Assembly (NCBI GenBank): GCA_035650475.1
Contig: DASRHP010000004.1
Span: 172,736 to 236,735 of the forward strand
Source of the DNA: Candidatus Binataceae bacterium
GTDB lineage: Bacteria > Desulfobacterota > Binatia > Binatales > Binataceae
Direction: 5' to 3'
Length of the DNA stretch: 64,000 nt
The notes under the pieces are model-generated. The model was given only the letters and a program-made list of their open reading frames with translations, had not been told where the DNA came from and did not search any database. Every line of letters begins with the position of its first letter. The first letter of the stretch is position 1. The translations under genes and the position numbers were made by a program. Below, in pieces: positions 51,107 to 59,702 of the stretch.

Positions 51107-52102
51107 GTGGCAAATGATATCGATTTTTCGGCTGCGCTCCAGACCGCCCTGGAGCGGCATCTCGGGCGGCCAGTCGCCGTGCGCAATTTGCAGCGCCTCA
51201 CCGGCGGCGCCAACCGCACCACGATGTCATTCGAGGCCGATATCGACGGCGCGCGCCGTGGACTGATCGTTCAGCTCGGCACGCTGACGACCGACCCGTG
51301 CGCCGGCATCGTGCCCGAAATAACCACCGAGCAGCAGGCGCACGTGATGATCGCGGCGGCGCGCGCGGGCGTTCCGGCGCCGCGCGTTGTGGCAATCCTG
51401 GAGCCCGTTGACGGCCTCGGCGAAGGCTACATCACCGAGTACGTTGCGGGTGAAACGCTGGGGCCGCGGATCGTGCGTGACGCGCGGTTTGCGGCGGCGC
51501 GTCCGCGGATGGCGCCGCAGTGCGGCGAGATTCTCGCCGCGATCCATCGCATCGACCCCAAGGAACTCCCATTTCTGATCCGCCAGGACGCGGGCGAACA
51601 CGTCGCCGCCCATCGCCGGATTGTTGATTTTTACGGCTTCAGGCTGCCCGCGCTCGAAATGGCGCTGCGATGGGCGGCCGAAAACGTCCCCCGCAACCGG
51701 CGCCTTGGCGTCGTGCACGGCGACTTCCGCACTGGAAACCTGATCGTCGGCGAAGACGGCATCCGCTGCGTTCTCGACTGGGAACTGGCGCAAATTGGCG
51801 ATCCGATGCAGGACCTCGGGTGGCTCTGCATCAGGACCTGGCGCTTCGGCGGCTCGGGCCCGGTCGGCGGCTTCGGCACGCGCGCAGATCTCTATGACGC
51901 CTACGAGCGGGCGAGTGGGTACGCTATCGATCCTGCGCACGTCAGGTTCTGGGAGGCTTTCGCCAACGTGAAATGGGCAATCGATTGCCTGCGGCTGGGC
52001 ATGCGCGGGGTCGAGGAGCGGGGGATCGAACGCTCGGCGATCGGCAGGCGCATCGAGGAGCCGCTGTGGGACTTCTTCGAGCTGATCGAGAACAACGAAT
52101 AG
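51107..52102 (+). CDS. APH-fold kinase, probably a 4-hydroxyacyl-CoA kinase (LvaA-like)
   Basis: A 331-residue phosphotransferase of the aminoglycoside phosphotransferase fold, 20 bp after the dehydrogenase gene. The catalytic loop HGDFRTGN (His204, Asp206, Asn211) and the metal-binding DWE.A..GDP (Asp224, Asp232) are intact, so it is an active kinase. Similar kinases next to an acyl-CoA dehydrogenase phosphorylate the 4-hydroxyl of 4-hydroxyacyl-CoA (LvaA, ACAD11). Antibiotic resistance is unlikely in this neighbourhood. The GTG start has no ideal spacing; sequence starts MANDIDFS. Confidence 0.88.
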   Translation: MANDIDFSAALQTALERHLGRPVAVRNLQRLTGGANRTTMSFEADIDGARRGLIVQLGTLTTDPCAGIVPEITTEQQAHVMIAAARAGVPAPRVVAILEPVDGLGEGYITEYVAGETLGPRIVRDARFAAARPRMAPQCGEILAAIHRIDPKELPFLIRQDAGEHVAAHRRIVDFYGFRLPALEMALRWAAENVPRNRRLGVVHGDFRTGNLIVGEDGIRCVLDWELAQIGDPMQDLGWLCIRTWRFGGSGPVGGFGTRADLYDAYERASGYAIDPAHVRFWEAFANVKWAIDCLRLGMRGVEERGIERSAIGRRIEEPLWDFFELIENNE

Positions 52103-52117
52103 CCAGGAGCGCTTACG

Positions 52118-52474
52118 ATGCCGCAGAGCTTTCCCGATACTTCGACATTACTCAGTGCAGTGCTGAAGTACCTCGAAGACGATCTTTCCCCGACCCTGAG
52201 CGGATACCATCGCTTCCAGACCCGTGTGACAATCAATGTATTGAATATAATCCGGCGTGAGCTGGAGCTGCGCGCGGGACAGTCGGCGGCAGAACGCGCA
52301 CGGCTGGTTGCAATGCTCGGCCACGAGGGCGACGTCCAGGCGTTGAGCGACGAACTGTGCGGACGGATTCAGCGCGGCGAGATCGACCTCACCGATACGA
52401 ATCTACGGGCGCATTTGCGCCAGTCACTCGCTGATGCACTTGCGATCAACAACCCGAAATGGACCGGCCGCTAG
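52118..52474 (+). CDS. DUF6285-like small protein (LvaB-like)
   Basis: A 118-residue helical protein: PDTSTLLSAVLKYLEDDLSPTLSGYHRFQTRVT and NVLNIIRRELELR are typical of the DUF6285 group, which I know mainly as a small neighbour of APH-fold kinases and acyl-CoA dehydrogenases; family name given from memory. LvaB from the levulinate operon is of similar size and is needed with the kinase LvaA. It lies 15 bp after the kinase gene, which supports a kinase-partner role. Confidence 0.78.
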   Translation: MPQSFPDTSTLLSAVLKYLEDDLSPTLSGYHRFQTRVTINVLNIIRRELELRAGQSAAERARLVAMLGHEGDVQALSDELCGRIQRGEIDLTDTNLRAHLRQSLADALAINNPKWTGR

Positions 52475-52503
52475 ACATTGGGCGGCGGCGGAGGAGATCA
52501 GAA

Positions 52504-52896
52504 ATGACGAGACGCACGAATATCGTCCCCAAAGAGATGGAGGTCATCCATCAGCGCTTTCACTACAATCCGGGCGTCAGGGCCGGCAACCTGCTCTTCG
52601 TCGCCGGCCAGGTCGGACGCGACCAAAACCTCAATGTGATCGAGGGCAAGGAAGCGCAGTTCGTGCAGGCGTTCGAGAATCTGAAAAAGGTGCTCACTGC
52701 AGCGGGCGCGGGGTTTGACGACGTGGTCGAGATGGTCACTTACCACACCGACATGCGCGACCTTCAACTCTTCATGAAGGTCAAGGATCGCTATTTCACC
52801 CGGGAATATCCGGCGTGGACGGGGGTCGGGGTAACCGCCCTCGCGATGCCGGGCTTGATGGTGGAAATCAAGTGCGTCGCGATCCTCAAGGATTGA
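52504..52896 (+). CDS. Rid-family protein without the RidA arginine (second copy)
   Basis: A 130-residue Rid-family protein. The conserved core is RAGNLLFVAGQVGRDQN near residues 26-42 and MVEIKCVAIL at the C-terminus. At the position of the RidA catalytic Arg (PARS) it has Trp105 (PAWTG), so it probably lacks imine deaminase activity. A functional parallel with the Rid protein at 45965, which also lost this residue, is worth noting. It follows the DUF6285-like gene with a 29-bp gap, within the same operon. Confidence 0.86.
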   Translation: MTRRTNIVPKEMEVIHQRFHYNPGVRAGNLLFVAGQVGRDQNLNVIEGKEAQFVQAFENLKKVLTAAGAGFDDVVEMVTYHTDMRDLQLFMKVKDRYFTREYPAWTGVGVTALAMPGLMVEIKCVAILKD

Positions 52897-52993
52897 GCGG
52901 ACGAGCCGGCGGCGCCTCGTTTGACGGCGGGCGCCCGCGTGTTTGAGGATTGGCGGCGCCGCACTGCGGGACGGCGGGAGGAGCGATCGGGCT

Positions 52994-54220
52994 ATGACCA
53001 AAACGGGCGAAGCGAGGATGCTTTCAGGATGCCGGGTGCTGGATTTCACGCAGTACCTGGCCGGTCCCACGGTGACGCGTCTGATGGCCGAAATGGGCGC
53101 GGACATCATCAAGGTCGAGATCGCACCGATGGGAGATCCGTCACGTCTGCTCCCCACGGTCAAGAACGGACGCAGCGGCTACTTCGTCCAGCAGAACCGC
53201 GGCAAGAAGAGTCTGTGCCTCGACTTCAGCAAGCCGCAGGCGCTCGAGGTTGTCCGCGCGCTGGTGCCCAAGGTCGACATCGTGGTGGAGAACTTCGGCC
53301 CGGGTGTGATGCAGAAGCGCGGGCTCGACTACGACTCACTGCGCAAGCTCAACCCGCGAATCATCATGGCGTCGCTCTCCGCATTTGGACGCCAGAGTCC
53401 GCTCTCGCACAAGACCGGATACGACATGATTGCACAGTCGTTCTCGGGTCTGATGCACATGACCGGCGAGCCTGACGGCCCGCCAACCTTCGTTGGAATA
53501 GGCATCGCCGACGTCGGCAGCGGCGTGCACACCTTCGCTGCGATCGGCTACGCGCTCTATCATCGCGAGCGCACCGGCGTCGGCCAGTACATCGACATCG
53601 CGATGGTCGATACCCTCTACCACATGCACGACTTTGGCCTGCAAAGTTATTCCATAACCAGCGGTGAATTCGTACCGAAACGGATGGGGCGCTATCACAA
53701 CCAGATTTGTCCGGCCGGAGTGTACAAAGGGCCACGCGGATGGATTTTCATCCTGGTATTGGATCGCCAGTGGGGCAACATGGTCAAGGCGATGGGCCGC
53801 CCGGAACTGCTTAAGGACTCGCGCTTCGCGACCGGCGCCGACCGCGTAAAGCACGCGGACCAGCTCAATGCGATCGTCGAAGAATGGCTGCGCTCGTTCG
53901 CCAGCGACGAAGCGGCGCTCGCCGCGCTCGAGGAAAACCGCATTGCCTGCGCGCCGGTTCTGTCCGTGGTGGACACGATGAGGCAGCCGCACTACCTTGC
54001 ACGCAACATGGTGCGCAAGGTGCGCGATCCGGTCCTCGGCGAGGTGACGATTCCCGGCTTCCCGTTAAAGTTCTCGGCCTTTCCCGATCTGCCAGAAGGG
54101 CTGGAGGCGCCGCTGCTCGGCCAGCACGGCGAGCAGGTGCTGCGTGAAGTCCTGGGCTACTCGGCCGCCGAGGTTGCGAAGCTCCGCGAGAACGGAGTGC
54201 TGTTCAGCGACAATCGCTGA
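52994..54220 (+). CDS. CaiB/BaiF-type (class III) CoA-transferase
   Basis: A 408-residue class III CoA-transferase. The N-terminal LSGCRVLDFTQYLAGPTVTRLMAEMGADIIKVE segment and VDIVVENFGPGVMQKRGLDYDSL near 100-122 are characteristic. The family moves CoA between acids through an Asp-anhydride intermediate. Last gene of the five-gene set with the dehydrogenase and kinase, it would load the substrate acid onto CoA. GGAGGAG lies about 11 bases ahead of the ATG at 52994. A second CaiB gene at 61044 belongs to another unit. Confidence 0.92.
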   Translation: MTKTGEARMLSGCRVLDFTQYLAGPTVTRLMAEMGADIIKVEIAPMGDPSRLLPTVKNGRSGYFVQQNRGKKSLCLDFSKPQALEVVRALVPKVDIVVENFGPGVMQKRGLDYDSLRKLNPRIIMASLSAFGRQSPLSHKTGYDMIAQSFSGLMHMTGEPDGPPTFVGIGIADVGSGVHTFAAIGYALYHRERTGVGQYIDIAMVDTLYHMHDFGLQSYSITSGEFVPKRMGRYHNQICPAGVYKGPRGWIFILVLDRQWGNMVKAMGRPELLKDSRFATGADRVKHADQLNAIVEEWLRSFASDEAALAALEENRIACAPVLSVVDTMRQPHYLARNMVRKVRDPVLGEVTIPGFPLKFSAFPDLPEGLEAPLLGQHGEQVLREVLGYSAAEVAKLRENGVLFSDNR

Positions 54221-54243
54221 CCACGCAAGCGCGCTCATCCCCA

Positions 54244-55179
54244 TCAGTGCGGCCTGTCGCCTCGCCATTGGCTCGCCTGATCGCGAAAGCGCGCGACGTT
54301 CTCGACATCGCCTGACCCGGGGCGCCCCGAGCCTTGGCGCTCGCCGGCTTCAGAGCGGCGCTCGCCCGCCGGCTTTGTGTAATCGGGCAGCACCACTTTC
54401 AGAGGGTCGCGGACGTCATCCACATAGCCGAGCGCGTAGCCGCCGAAGGAGTACCCCATCAGGCGCAGCAGCTCGACCGGCAGCGTCCTTGCAACTTCGA
54501 AGGGAACCGAGAGGTACTGGTTTTCCTCCTGCCGCAGCCACGCGACGCTGTAGGTAATATTGATCCCGCAGCGAGTTGCGTCGGAGCGGTTTGCACCGCC
54601 GCCGTGATAGACGCTCCCGGTGTAGAAGAGCGCAGAGCCCCTGGTCATTTCGGCTGGTTCGGTATCCTTCTCTTCGAACTTCAAGCCATCCTCGAATCGA
54701 TGACTGCCCTGGATAATGCGGGTCGCGCCGTTTTCCGCCGTGAAGTCCGTCATCGCCCATATAGTATTGCATTGGACTTCAAACCCGACCGGAAACTTGA
54801 AAAAATTGAATACCCACTGGTCGCGGTGGATCGGCTGCGCCGGCGAGCCGGGCCCAATCGAGATCGCCTGGGTCAGATGGAGCTGGAAGGTCGCCGAGTG
54901 CGCGAGCACTTTTCCGGCGCTGGACAGCACGAGCGGGTTCATGACCAGCTCGCGGCAGGTTTCGGAGCGCGCAATGAGTCCCCCGGTTCTGCGGGTGTGG
55001 CGGCCGGCGAAGTCGTCACGGCCGCACCGGGTTGCCGCGACGTACGGTGCAAGTTCGCCGGCGGCGCGGTCCATGACCGAGGCTGGCGCGAGGCCATCGA
55101 CGATAGCCGCGCCGTCGTCGGCGAGGGCGGCGGCGATATCGTCAGCACTGGCGGATGGCAAAAAATGTCTGATGCTCAT
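54244..55179 (-). CDS. Phytanoyl-CoA dioxygenase-family protein
   Basis: A 311-residue Fe(II)/2-oxoglutarate dioxygenase of the PhyH family. The iron ligands His118 and Asp120 (PIHRDQW) and His192 (VYHGGG) are visible, and Arg near 205 binds 2-oxoglutarate. Members hydroxylate acyl-CoAs, halogenated or small organic molecules. It faces the CoA-transferase gene convergently (23 bp between stops) and lies 36 bp downstream of the DUF1329 gene on the same strand. Substrate unknown. Confidence 0.88.
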   Translation of the reverse strand: MSIRHFLPSASADDIAAALADDGAAIVDGLAPASVMDRAAGELAPYVAATRCGRDDFAGRHTRRTGGLIARSETCRELVMNPLVLSSAGKVLAHSATFQLHLTQAISIGPGSPAQPIHRDQWVFNFFKFPVGFEVQCNTIWAMTDFTAENGATRIIQGSHRFEDGLKFEEKDTEPAEMTRGSALFYTGSVYHGGGANRSDATRCGINITYSVAWLRQEENQYLSVPFEVARTLPVELLRLMGYSFGGYALGYVDDVRDPLKVVLPDYTKPAGERRSEAGERQGSGRPGSGDVENVARFRDQASQWRGDRPH

Positions 55180-55215
55180 ACGCGCTCCTGTGCTCTGTAC
55201 GTTAGACAGCCGGTG

Positions 55216-56697
55216 TCAGCGATGCAGTTCCTCCAGCTTGTTGATGTCGAACAGCTTTTCGACCCGCTTGGGGTCGATTTCAGGGTAGCCGCCGCCGAAG
55301 GCGGGAAAGATCGTCGCGCGCCGGTTATGATAGTCGATCGCGACGAGGCCCTGCAGGCCGGCCGCTTCCACGCCGTGGTTGATCTCAGCCCAGTCCTTGT
55401 AATCCTCGCTCCAGCGGTAGGTATAGGTTAGCGATTTCCACAGGCTTTGCTGGCGGTCGAACATCACCGCCATCCACGGATGCCAATCCTCGGCATCCCA
55501 GAACATCACGACGCTGCTGTACGGATGGTGCGGTTCCTTGGGCGTGCGCTCGACCACCGCGAAGCGCCGCATCGACCACGCGTCATCCGGCACGTCGCCG
55601 TTGGGTCCGAAGAACCGCGGATAGTCGTATTTCGAGTCCATTACGCACAGCAGATTGCGCCAGCCGAGAAATTTCCAGTTCCAGCGCACCGGGCGTCCGG
55701 AGAAAGTATTGAAATCCTCTTCGGTCTGATCAGTACCGACGAGCGAATCCGATTTGACTTCGACCGAGATGCGCCGCACACGCCGCAACGACGGATCGTA
55801 GGCCCATGCGTCATCGCTGCGGTAGGGATCGTTGTAGCGATAGGTGATGAAGACCTGGCCGCGCATGTCATAGGGCGCGAAGAAACCTTCGAACTCCTTC
55901 CAGAAGTAGTCCTTGGCGTCGGGCACCGGTGCCAGGCCACCTTCCGCTTCGCGCTGCGCCAGGTGGCTGTAGTACACGCGCTGGTAAAAGCTGCTCAGCG
56001 TCTTGACGAAGGTGCCGCCGCCGCCGAAGAACCTCGACGCGTCGGTGGGCATCTTGCTCTTGAAGTGGCGGCCGCCGGTCCAGGTATCGGGTGGCGATTC
56101 GATTGCGCCGGGCGCTGCTCCGTTATGGTCGCCGCCGAAGGTGTCGTAGACGAACATGAAGTTGAGGTCGAGCGGCCCGTAGTTCTGCCAACGATGCTCG
56201 AAATTCCAAATCGCCTTGTAGCCCGATTGCGGATCGCCAGGGCGCAGCGCCTCGTTCGGGAAGGGTTGGCCGCACAGGTAGTTGTCAAGCGTGCCGTCGC
56301 TCTTGAGTTTGACCTGCGCCTGGTATTTCTCGGTGCATTGCATGAAGTCCTTGCGCGGGCGATGGCTGCGCGGCGCAACGATCTCCATTTTCAGTTCGGG
56401 GAAATTAAGCTGATCGATGTAGCCCGGAACGATGAACGAGCGTATCCGTTCGAGGTCTTTGGCCGTGAGAACGTCGCCCGGCTTGAAGTCGGGCTTGGCG
56501 TTGGCGTTGCCGGCCAGCCACTGATCGACCGTCTGCCTGCTATAGCCGGGCGCCCCCTGCGCCGCCGCCGGCGCGGCGGCGGCCAGCAACGCGCCTGCCG
56601 ACACGAGGACCGCAAGCATCGCATACCCAACCCATCCCGCGCGCCACATTTCGAACGCCCGCAGGCGGCTCCTGCTGATCTCTGAGTCTTCCCACAC
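55216..56697 (-). CDS. DUF1329-family exported protein
   Basis: A 493-residue exported protein. The start chosen is the GTG at 56697 (WEDSEIS...), with AAGGAG 10 bases upstream; the signal peptide ends near AAAAPAAAQ. Segments such as KDFMQCTEKYQAQVKL, GYKAIWNFEHRWQNYGPLDLN and AWAYDPSLRRVRR are typical of DUF1329. Family members have a LolA/LolB-like fold and occur next to genes for steroid, PHB or aromatic degradation and RND transporters, suggesting hydrophobic ligand transfer across the periplasm. Its neighbours here are degradation genes too. Confidence 0.88.
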   Translation of the reverse strand: MWEDSEISRSRLRAFEMWRAGWVGYAMLAVLVSAGALLAAAAPAAAQGAPGYSRQTVDQWLAGNANAKPDFKPGDVLTAKDLERIRSFIVPGYIDQLNFPELKMEIVAPRSHRPRKDFMQCTEKYQAQVKLKSDGTLDNYLCGQPFPNEALRPGDPQSGYKAIWNFEHRWQNYGPLDLNFMFVYDTFGGDHNGAAPGAIESPPDTWTGGRHFKSKMPTDASRFFGGGGTFVKTLSSFYQRVYYSHLAQREAEGGLAPVPDAKDYFWKEFEGFFAPYDMRGQVFITYRYNDPYRSDDAWAYDPSLRRVRRISVEVKSDSLVGTDQTEEDFNTFSGRPVRWNWKFLGWRNLLCVMDSKYDYPRFFGPNGDVPDDAWSMRRFAVVERTPKEPHHPYSSVVMFWDAEDWHPWMAVMFDRQQSLWKSLTYTYRWSEDYKDWAEINHGVEAAGLQGLVAIDYHNRRATIFPAFGGGYPEIDPKRVEKLFDINKLEELHR

Positions 56698-56856
56698 GAA
56701 CGCACTCTCCTTCAACGTAAACGGTCGCGGCCGCGCCGCGCGGTCGATTGCGCCAGCGGCCAACGCGTCAATCGCGTCCCGTCTCTTAGCCGAAATTTCG
56801 CCGTTGCGTCAAAGACCGCCGCCGGCGATTACTCCGGCACGCGTGCTCGGACTGGT

Positions 56857-56948
<92 letters not shown>

Positions 56949-57074
56949 GTATCGGGCAGCATTGATGTTTGCAGGGACGCAGTCAAGCTGGCTCGCGGCA
57001 GCGTGGAGCGCGTGTTGGCCCGTCGCGCGCGGGTTTGCTAGCGTCGCGCACGGGGGCAAGCGAAGGAGGCCGCG

Positions 57075-58406
57075 ATGGCTTCGGCAGCGAGGATTCTTCC
57101 CGACTGGCGCGCGCAGCTCGGTGCCAGGCTGGTCGCGCCCGACGAGGCGGTGGCGCACATCAAATCCGGCGACCGGGTCACGATGTCGATCGCGCAGGGG
57201 ACGCCGTTCACGCTTTGCCATGCGCTCGCGGCGCGGCTGATGGAGCTCGAGGGCGTGGTCGTCAATTACAGCGCTGCGCTCTTCGCTTTTGACCTGCCCG
57301 GGCTCGGCGAGCGCTTCCGCCTGGAGTCATTCTATCTCTCGCCGCTCGACCGTAAGCTTTATCACGAGGGGCCGGGCGAGTTCGTTCCGCTCAGCTACTA
57401 TCGCACGGGCCATCTGCCGCCGGGGCTGGAGGGCTTCAACGTCTACCTGATGACGGTGTCGCCGCCCGACGAGCGCGGCGAGGTCAACTTCGGCGACATC
57501 CAGATCATGTCCAAGCTGCTGGCGCGCAAGGCCGACCTGGTGATCGCCGAGATCGATCCGCACGCGGTCCGGATTGGCGGCGACAACTCGATGCACATCT
57601 CGGAGATCGACTACTTCGTCGAGCGCGCGGTCGAGCCGCCCGCGCTCAAGGCGCCGCCGCCGCCCGAAGAGGAGCGGCGCGCGATCGACACCATCGGCGC
57701 GATCGTCGCCAAAGAACTGATTCCCGACCGCGCCACGATCCAAGTCGGCGTCGGTTCGACCTCCGGCGCACTGGCAGCCCATCTTCGCGGCCATCACGAC
57801 CTCGGGATGCAGACCGAGATCATCCCCATCGGCACGACCCATCTCGTACGCGACGGCGTGATCACCGGCAAGTACAAGAAGATGTTCCCCGGGCTGGTGG
57901 TCGGCAGCGGCTTTGCGATCGGCACCCCGCGCGAGGAGCTCGATTACGCCGACGGCAACCCGCTCTTCCAGCTTTACGATTTCAACTACACCGACGACAT
58001 CCGGACCATCGCCCGCGAGGAAGGGCTGATTTCGGTCAACAACGCGCTGTGCGTGGATCTCACCGGCCAGGTCGGCTCCGAGTCGATCGGCCATCAGATG
58101 TACACTGGAACGGGCGGGCAGACCGCCTTCGGCGTGGGCGCCTCGCTCGCCGGCGGTAAGTCGATAATCGTGCTGCCGTCGAGCGCGCTGCGAGGCGGCC
58201 AGCGGCTCTCGCGCATCACGCCCAGTCTTCCGCCGGCGACGGTTTTGACCCTGCCGCGCACCTTCGTCCATTACGTGGTGACCGAGTTCGGCATCGCCAC
58301 GCTCATCGGACGCTCGCTGCGCGAGCGGGCGCGCGAGCTTATCGCGGTCGCCCATCCGGATTTCCGCGCTGAGCTTACGGCCGAGGCGCGCCGGATGTAC
58401 GGCTAG
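57075..58406 (+). CDS. Acetyl-CoA hydrolase/CoA-transferase family protein (4-hydroxybutyrate-CoA-transferase-like)
   Basis: A 443-residue CoA-transferase of the acetyl-CoA hydrolase/4-hydroxybutyrate CoA-transferase class (class I fold duplicated). Key segments are VTPHAVRIGGDNSMH-like IAEIDPHAVRIGGDNSMHIS near residue 156, GVGSTSGALAAHL near 229, and the QVGSESIGHQMYTGTGGQTAF stretch near 332-352 with the family's Glu. AAGGAGG precedes the ATG at 57075. It transfers CoA between acetate-type and hydroxyacids, and could act with the 4-hydroxyacyl module, though they are not adjacent. The substrate is unknown. Confidence 0.86.
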   Translation: MASAARILPDWRAQLGARLVAPDEAVAHIKSGDRVTMSIAQGTPFTLCHALAARLMELEGVVVNYSAALFAFDLPGLGERFRLESFYLSPLDRKLYHEGPGEFVPLSYYRTGHLPPGLEGFNVYLMTVSPPDERGEVNFGDIQIMSKLLARKADLVIAEIDPHAVRIGGDNSMHISEIDYFVERAVEPPALKAPPPPEEERRAIDTIGAIVAKELIPDRATIQVGVGSTSGALAAHLRGHHDLGMQTEIIPIGTTHLVRDGVITGKYKKMFPGLVVGSGFAIGTPREELDYADGNPLFQLYDFNYTDDIRTIAREEGLISVNNALCVDLTGQVGSESIGHQMYTGTGGQTAFGVGASLAGGKSIIVLPSSALRGGQRLSRITPSLPPATVLTLPRTFVHYVVTEFGIATLIGRSLRERARELIAVAHPDFRAELTAEARRMYG

Positions 58407-58411
58407 CGCGG

Positions 58412-58615
58412 TCAGACCGGGCGCGGGGTGTAGATTCCCTCGAAGCCCGGCGGACGCCATCCGCCGTTGGCGCAGGGGATGCAGACGTCGAATTGCTTGT
58501 ACCTGCCGTCCACCCGGCCGAGCAGGCTGACCATGCTCTCGGTCGAGACGGGTTTGTTGCAGGCGACGCAGGTTGCGCTGAGGGCTTTGTTGTCCTTCGC
58601 TCTCTCGCTTGGCAT
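58412..58615 (-). CDS. Small CxxC protein (zinc-binding-like)
   Basis: A 67-residue protein. Two CxxC pairs (TCVACNKPV near residues 14-22 and DVCIPCANGG) form a likely zinc site, with the intervening loop MVSLLGRVDGRYKQF. Unknown family. Start taken at 58615 (PSERAKDN); longer versions from 58672 (ATG) or 58678 (TTG) add cysteine-containing residues of uncertain meaning. It converges on the CoA-transferase gene (5 bp apart). Confidence 0.62.
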   Translation of the reverse strand: MPSERAKDNKALSATCVACNKPVSTESMVSLLGRVDGRYKQFDVCIPCANGGWRPPGFEGIYTPRPV

Positions 58616-58709
58616 CGCGGTTTGCGCGCGCACGCCGGCGCTGAGAGGCCGGCCGCCGCAGCAGACTTTCATACTCAATTTCCGGCGGTTTCCGCAATCG
58701 AGGCGGCGA

Positions 58710-59051
58710 TCACGGTGCGCGCGACGCCGAGCCGAGCGCGATTCCGATCAGCAGGGCGAGGCCGACAATCACGGCCAGCGCGAGGCATCCCGCGGCGTTG
58801 TGCGCACGCTGTTGCTGGGCGGGGCTGAGCGGCGTTTCGGCATGGGCCGAATGGACGCCCGTATGGTAGCCGCTTTGCGAGGTATAGTAGATGCCGGTGC
58901 CGGGGATGCCGAACGTACGCCGCACGCCGCGTGGGCCCACGGTGACGTGGGCGCCCCGCATGCCGACGGTCAGGCTCGGCCCTGACTTCGAGAGATTGAC
59001 CGAGAGCCCGGGAAAGATGCTCATCCGGCGATAGAATCGGAAATTGCCCAT
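58710..59051 (-). CDS. DUF4236-family protein with C-terminal membrane helix
   Basis: A 113-residue protein. The DUF4236 domain covers residues 1-60 (FRFYRRMSIFPGLSVNLSKSGPSLTVGMRGAHVTVGPRG ... GIPGTGIYYTS), and a hydrophobic helix at about 88-107 (GCLALAVIVGLALLIGIAL) anchors it. The DUF4236 domain is common in small envelope or phage-associated proteins of unknown function. The start at 59051 is the first ATG. It is close to the tadA gene on the same strand. Confidence 0.82.
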   Translation of the reverse strand: MGNFRFYRRMSIFPGLSVNLSKSGPSLTVGMRGAHVTVGPRGVRRTFGIPGTGIYYTSQSGYHTGVHSAHAETPLSPAQQQRAHNAAGCLALAVIVGLALLIGIALGSASRAP

Positions 59052-59120
59052 CCCACCGGCCTCCCGCCAACATAATACACGGAGCGATCGCCGACCGTAT
59101 CGCGCCCGAGCAGGGCCGGC

Positions 59121-59588
59121 TCAGCGGCGGGCGCGGAAGAACTGGCGCAGCAGCGCGCCGCACTCGGATTCCGCCACTCCGGCGTAAACCTCGATGCGAT
59201 GGTTGAGGCGCCCGTCGCGCCCGATGTCGTACACCGAGCCGAGCGCGCCCGCCTTTTCGTCGCGCGCGCCGAAGTACAGCGCCGCCACGCGGGCATTGAC
59301 CAGCGCGCCCACGCACATCACGCACGGCTCCAGCGTTACGAAGAGCGCGGAGTCATCCAAGCGGTATGCGCCGCGTGCGGCGGCGGCCGCCCGCATCGCG
59401 AGGATCTCCGCATGTGCGGTCGGATCGCTGAGCGCGATCGGCTGGTTGTGCGCGGCGGCCAGGATCGCTCCCGCGCCGCGGTCTGCCACGACCACCGCAC
59501 CGACCGGCACCTCGCCCTCCGCGGCTCCCCGCCGGGCTTCGGCCAATGCAGCCGCCATCAGGGATTGCTGTCGCTCGCGATCGACCAT
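59121..59588 (-). CDS. tadA: tRNA-specific adenosine deaminase TadA
   Basis: A 155-residue enzyme that turns the wobble adenosine of tRNA-Arg(ACG) to inosine. Zinc ligands are His59 and the catalytic Glu61 (HAE) and Cys89, Cys92 (PCxxC) as in the deaminase fold. EGEVPVGAV and the later dimer contacts fit TadA. The start at 59588 is chosen by similarity to family N-termini; an upstream in-frame ATG at 59618 would add 10 residues. Essential gene in most bacteria; it is convenient for phylogenetic placement. Confidence 0.93.
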   Translation of the reverse strand: MVDRERQQSLMAAALAEARRGAAEGEVPVGAVVVADRGAGAILAAAHNQPIALSDPTAHAEILAMRAAAAARGAYRLDDSALFVTLEPCVMCVGALVNARVAALYFGARDEKAGALGSVYDIGRDGRLNHRIEVYAGVAESECGALLRQFFRARR

Positions 59589-59702
59589 GACCGCCGGACT
59601 TCGCGCCGGCGAGAACATGCTACATTGACAGGGCGGGGCGGCCCAACCGACAATTCTGAACTAACGGACGCAGCGGCGCCGTCCTTTCGAGGTATTGGCA
59701 GG

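Noticed and set aside
51107..52102. Aminoglycoside resistance gene
   Set aside because: The APH fold is present, but the direct neighbours are an acyl-CoA dehydrogenase, a DUF6285-like gene and a CoA-transferase, which fits an acyl-CoA kinase instead.
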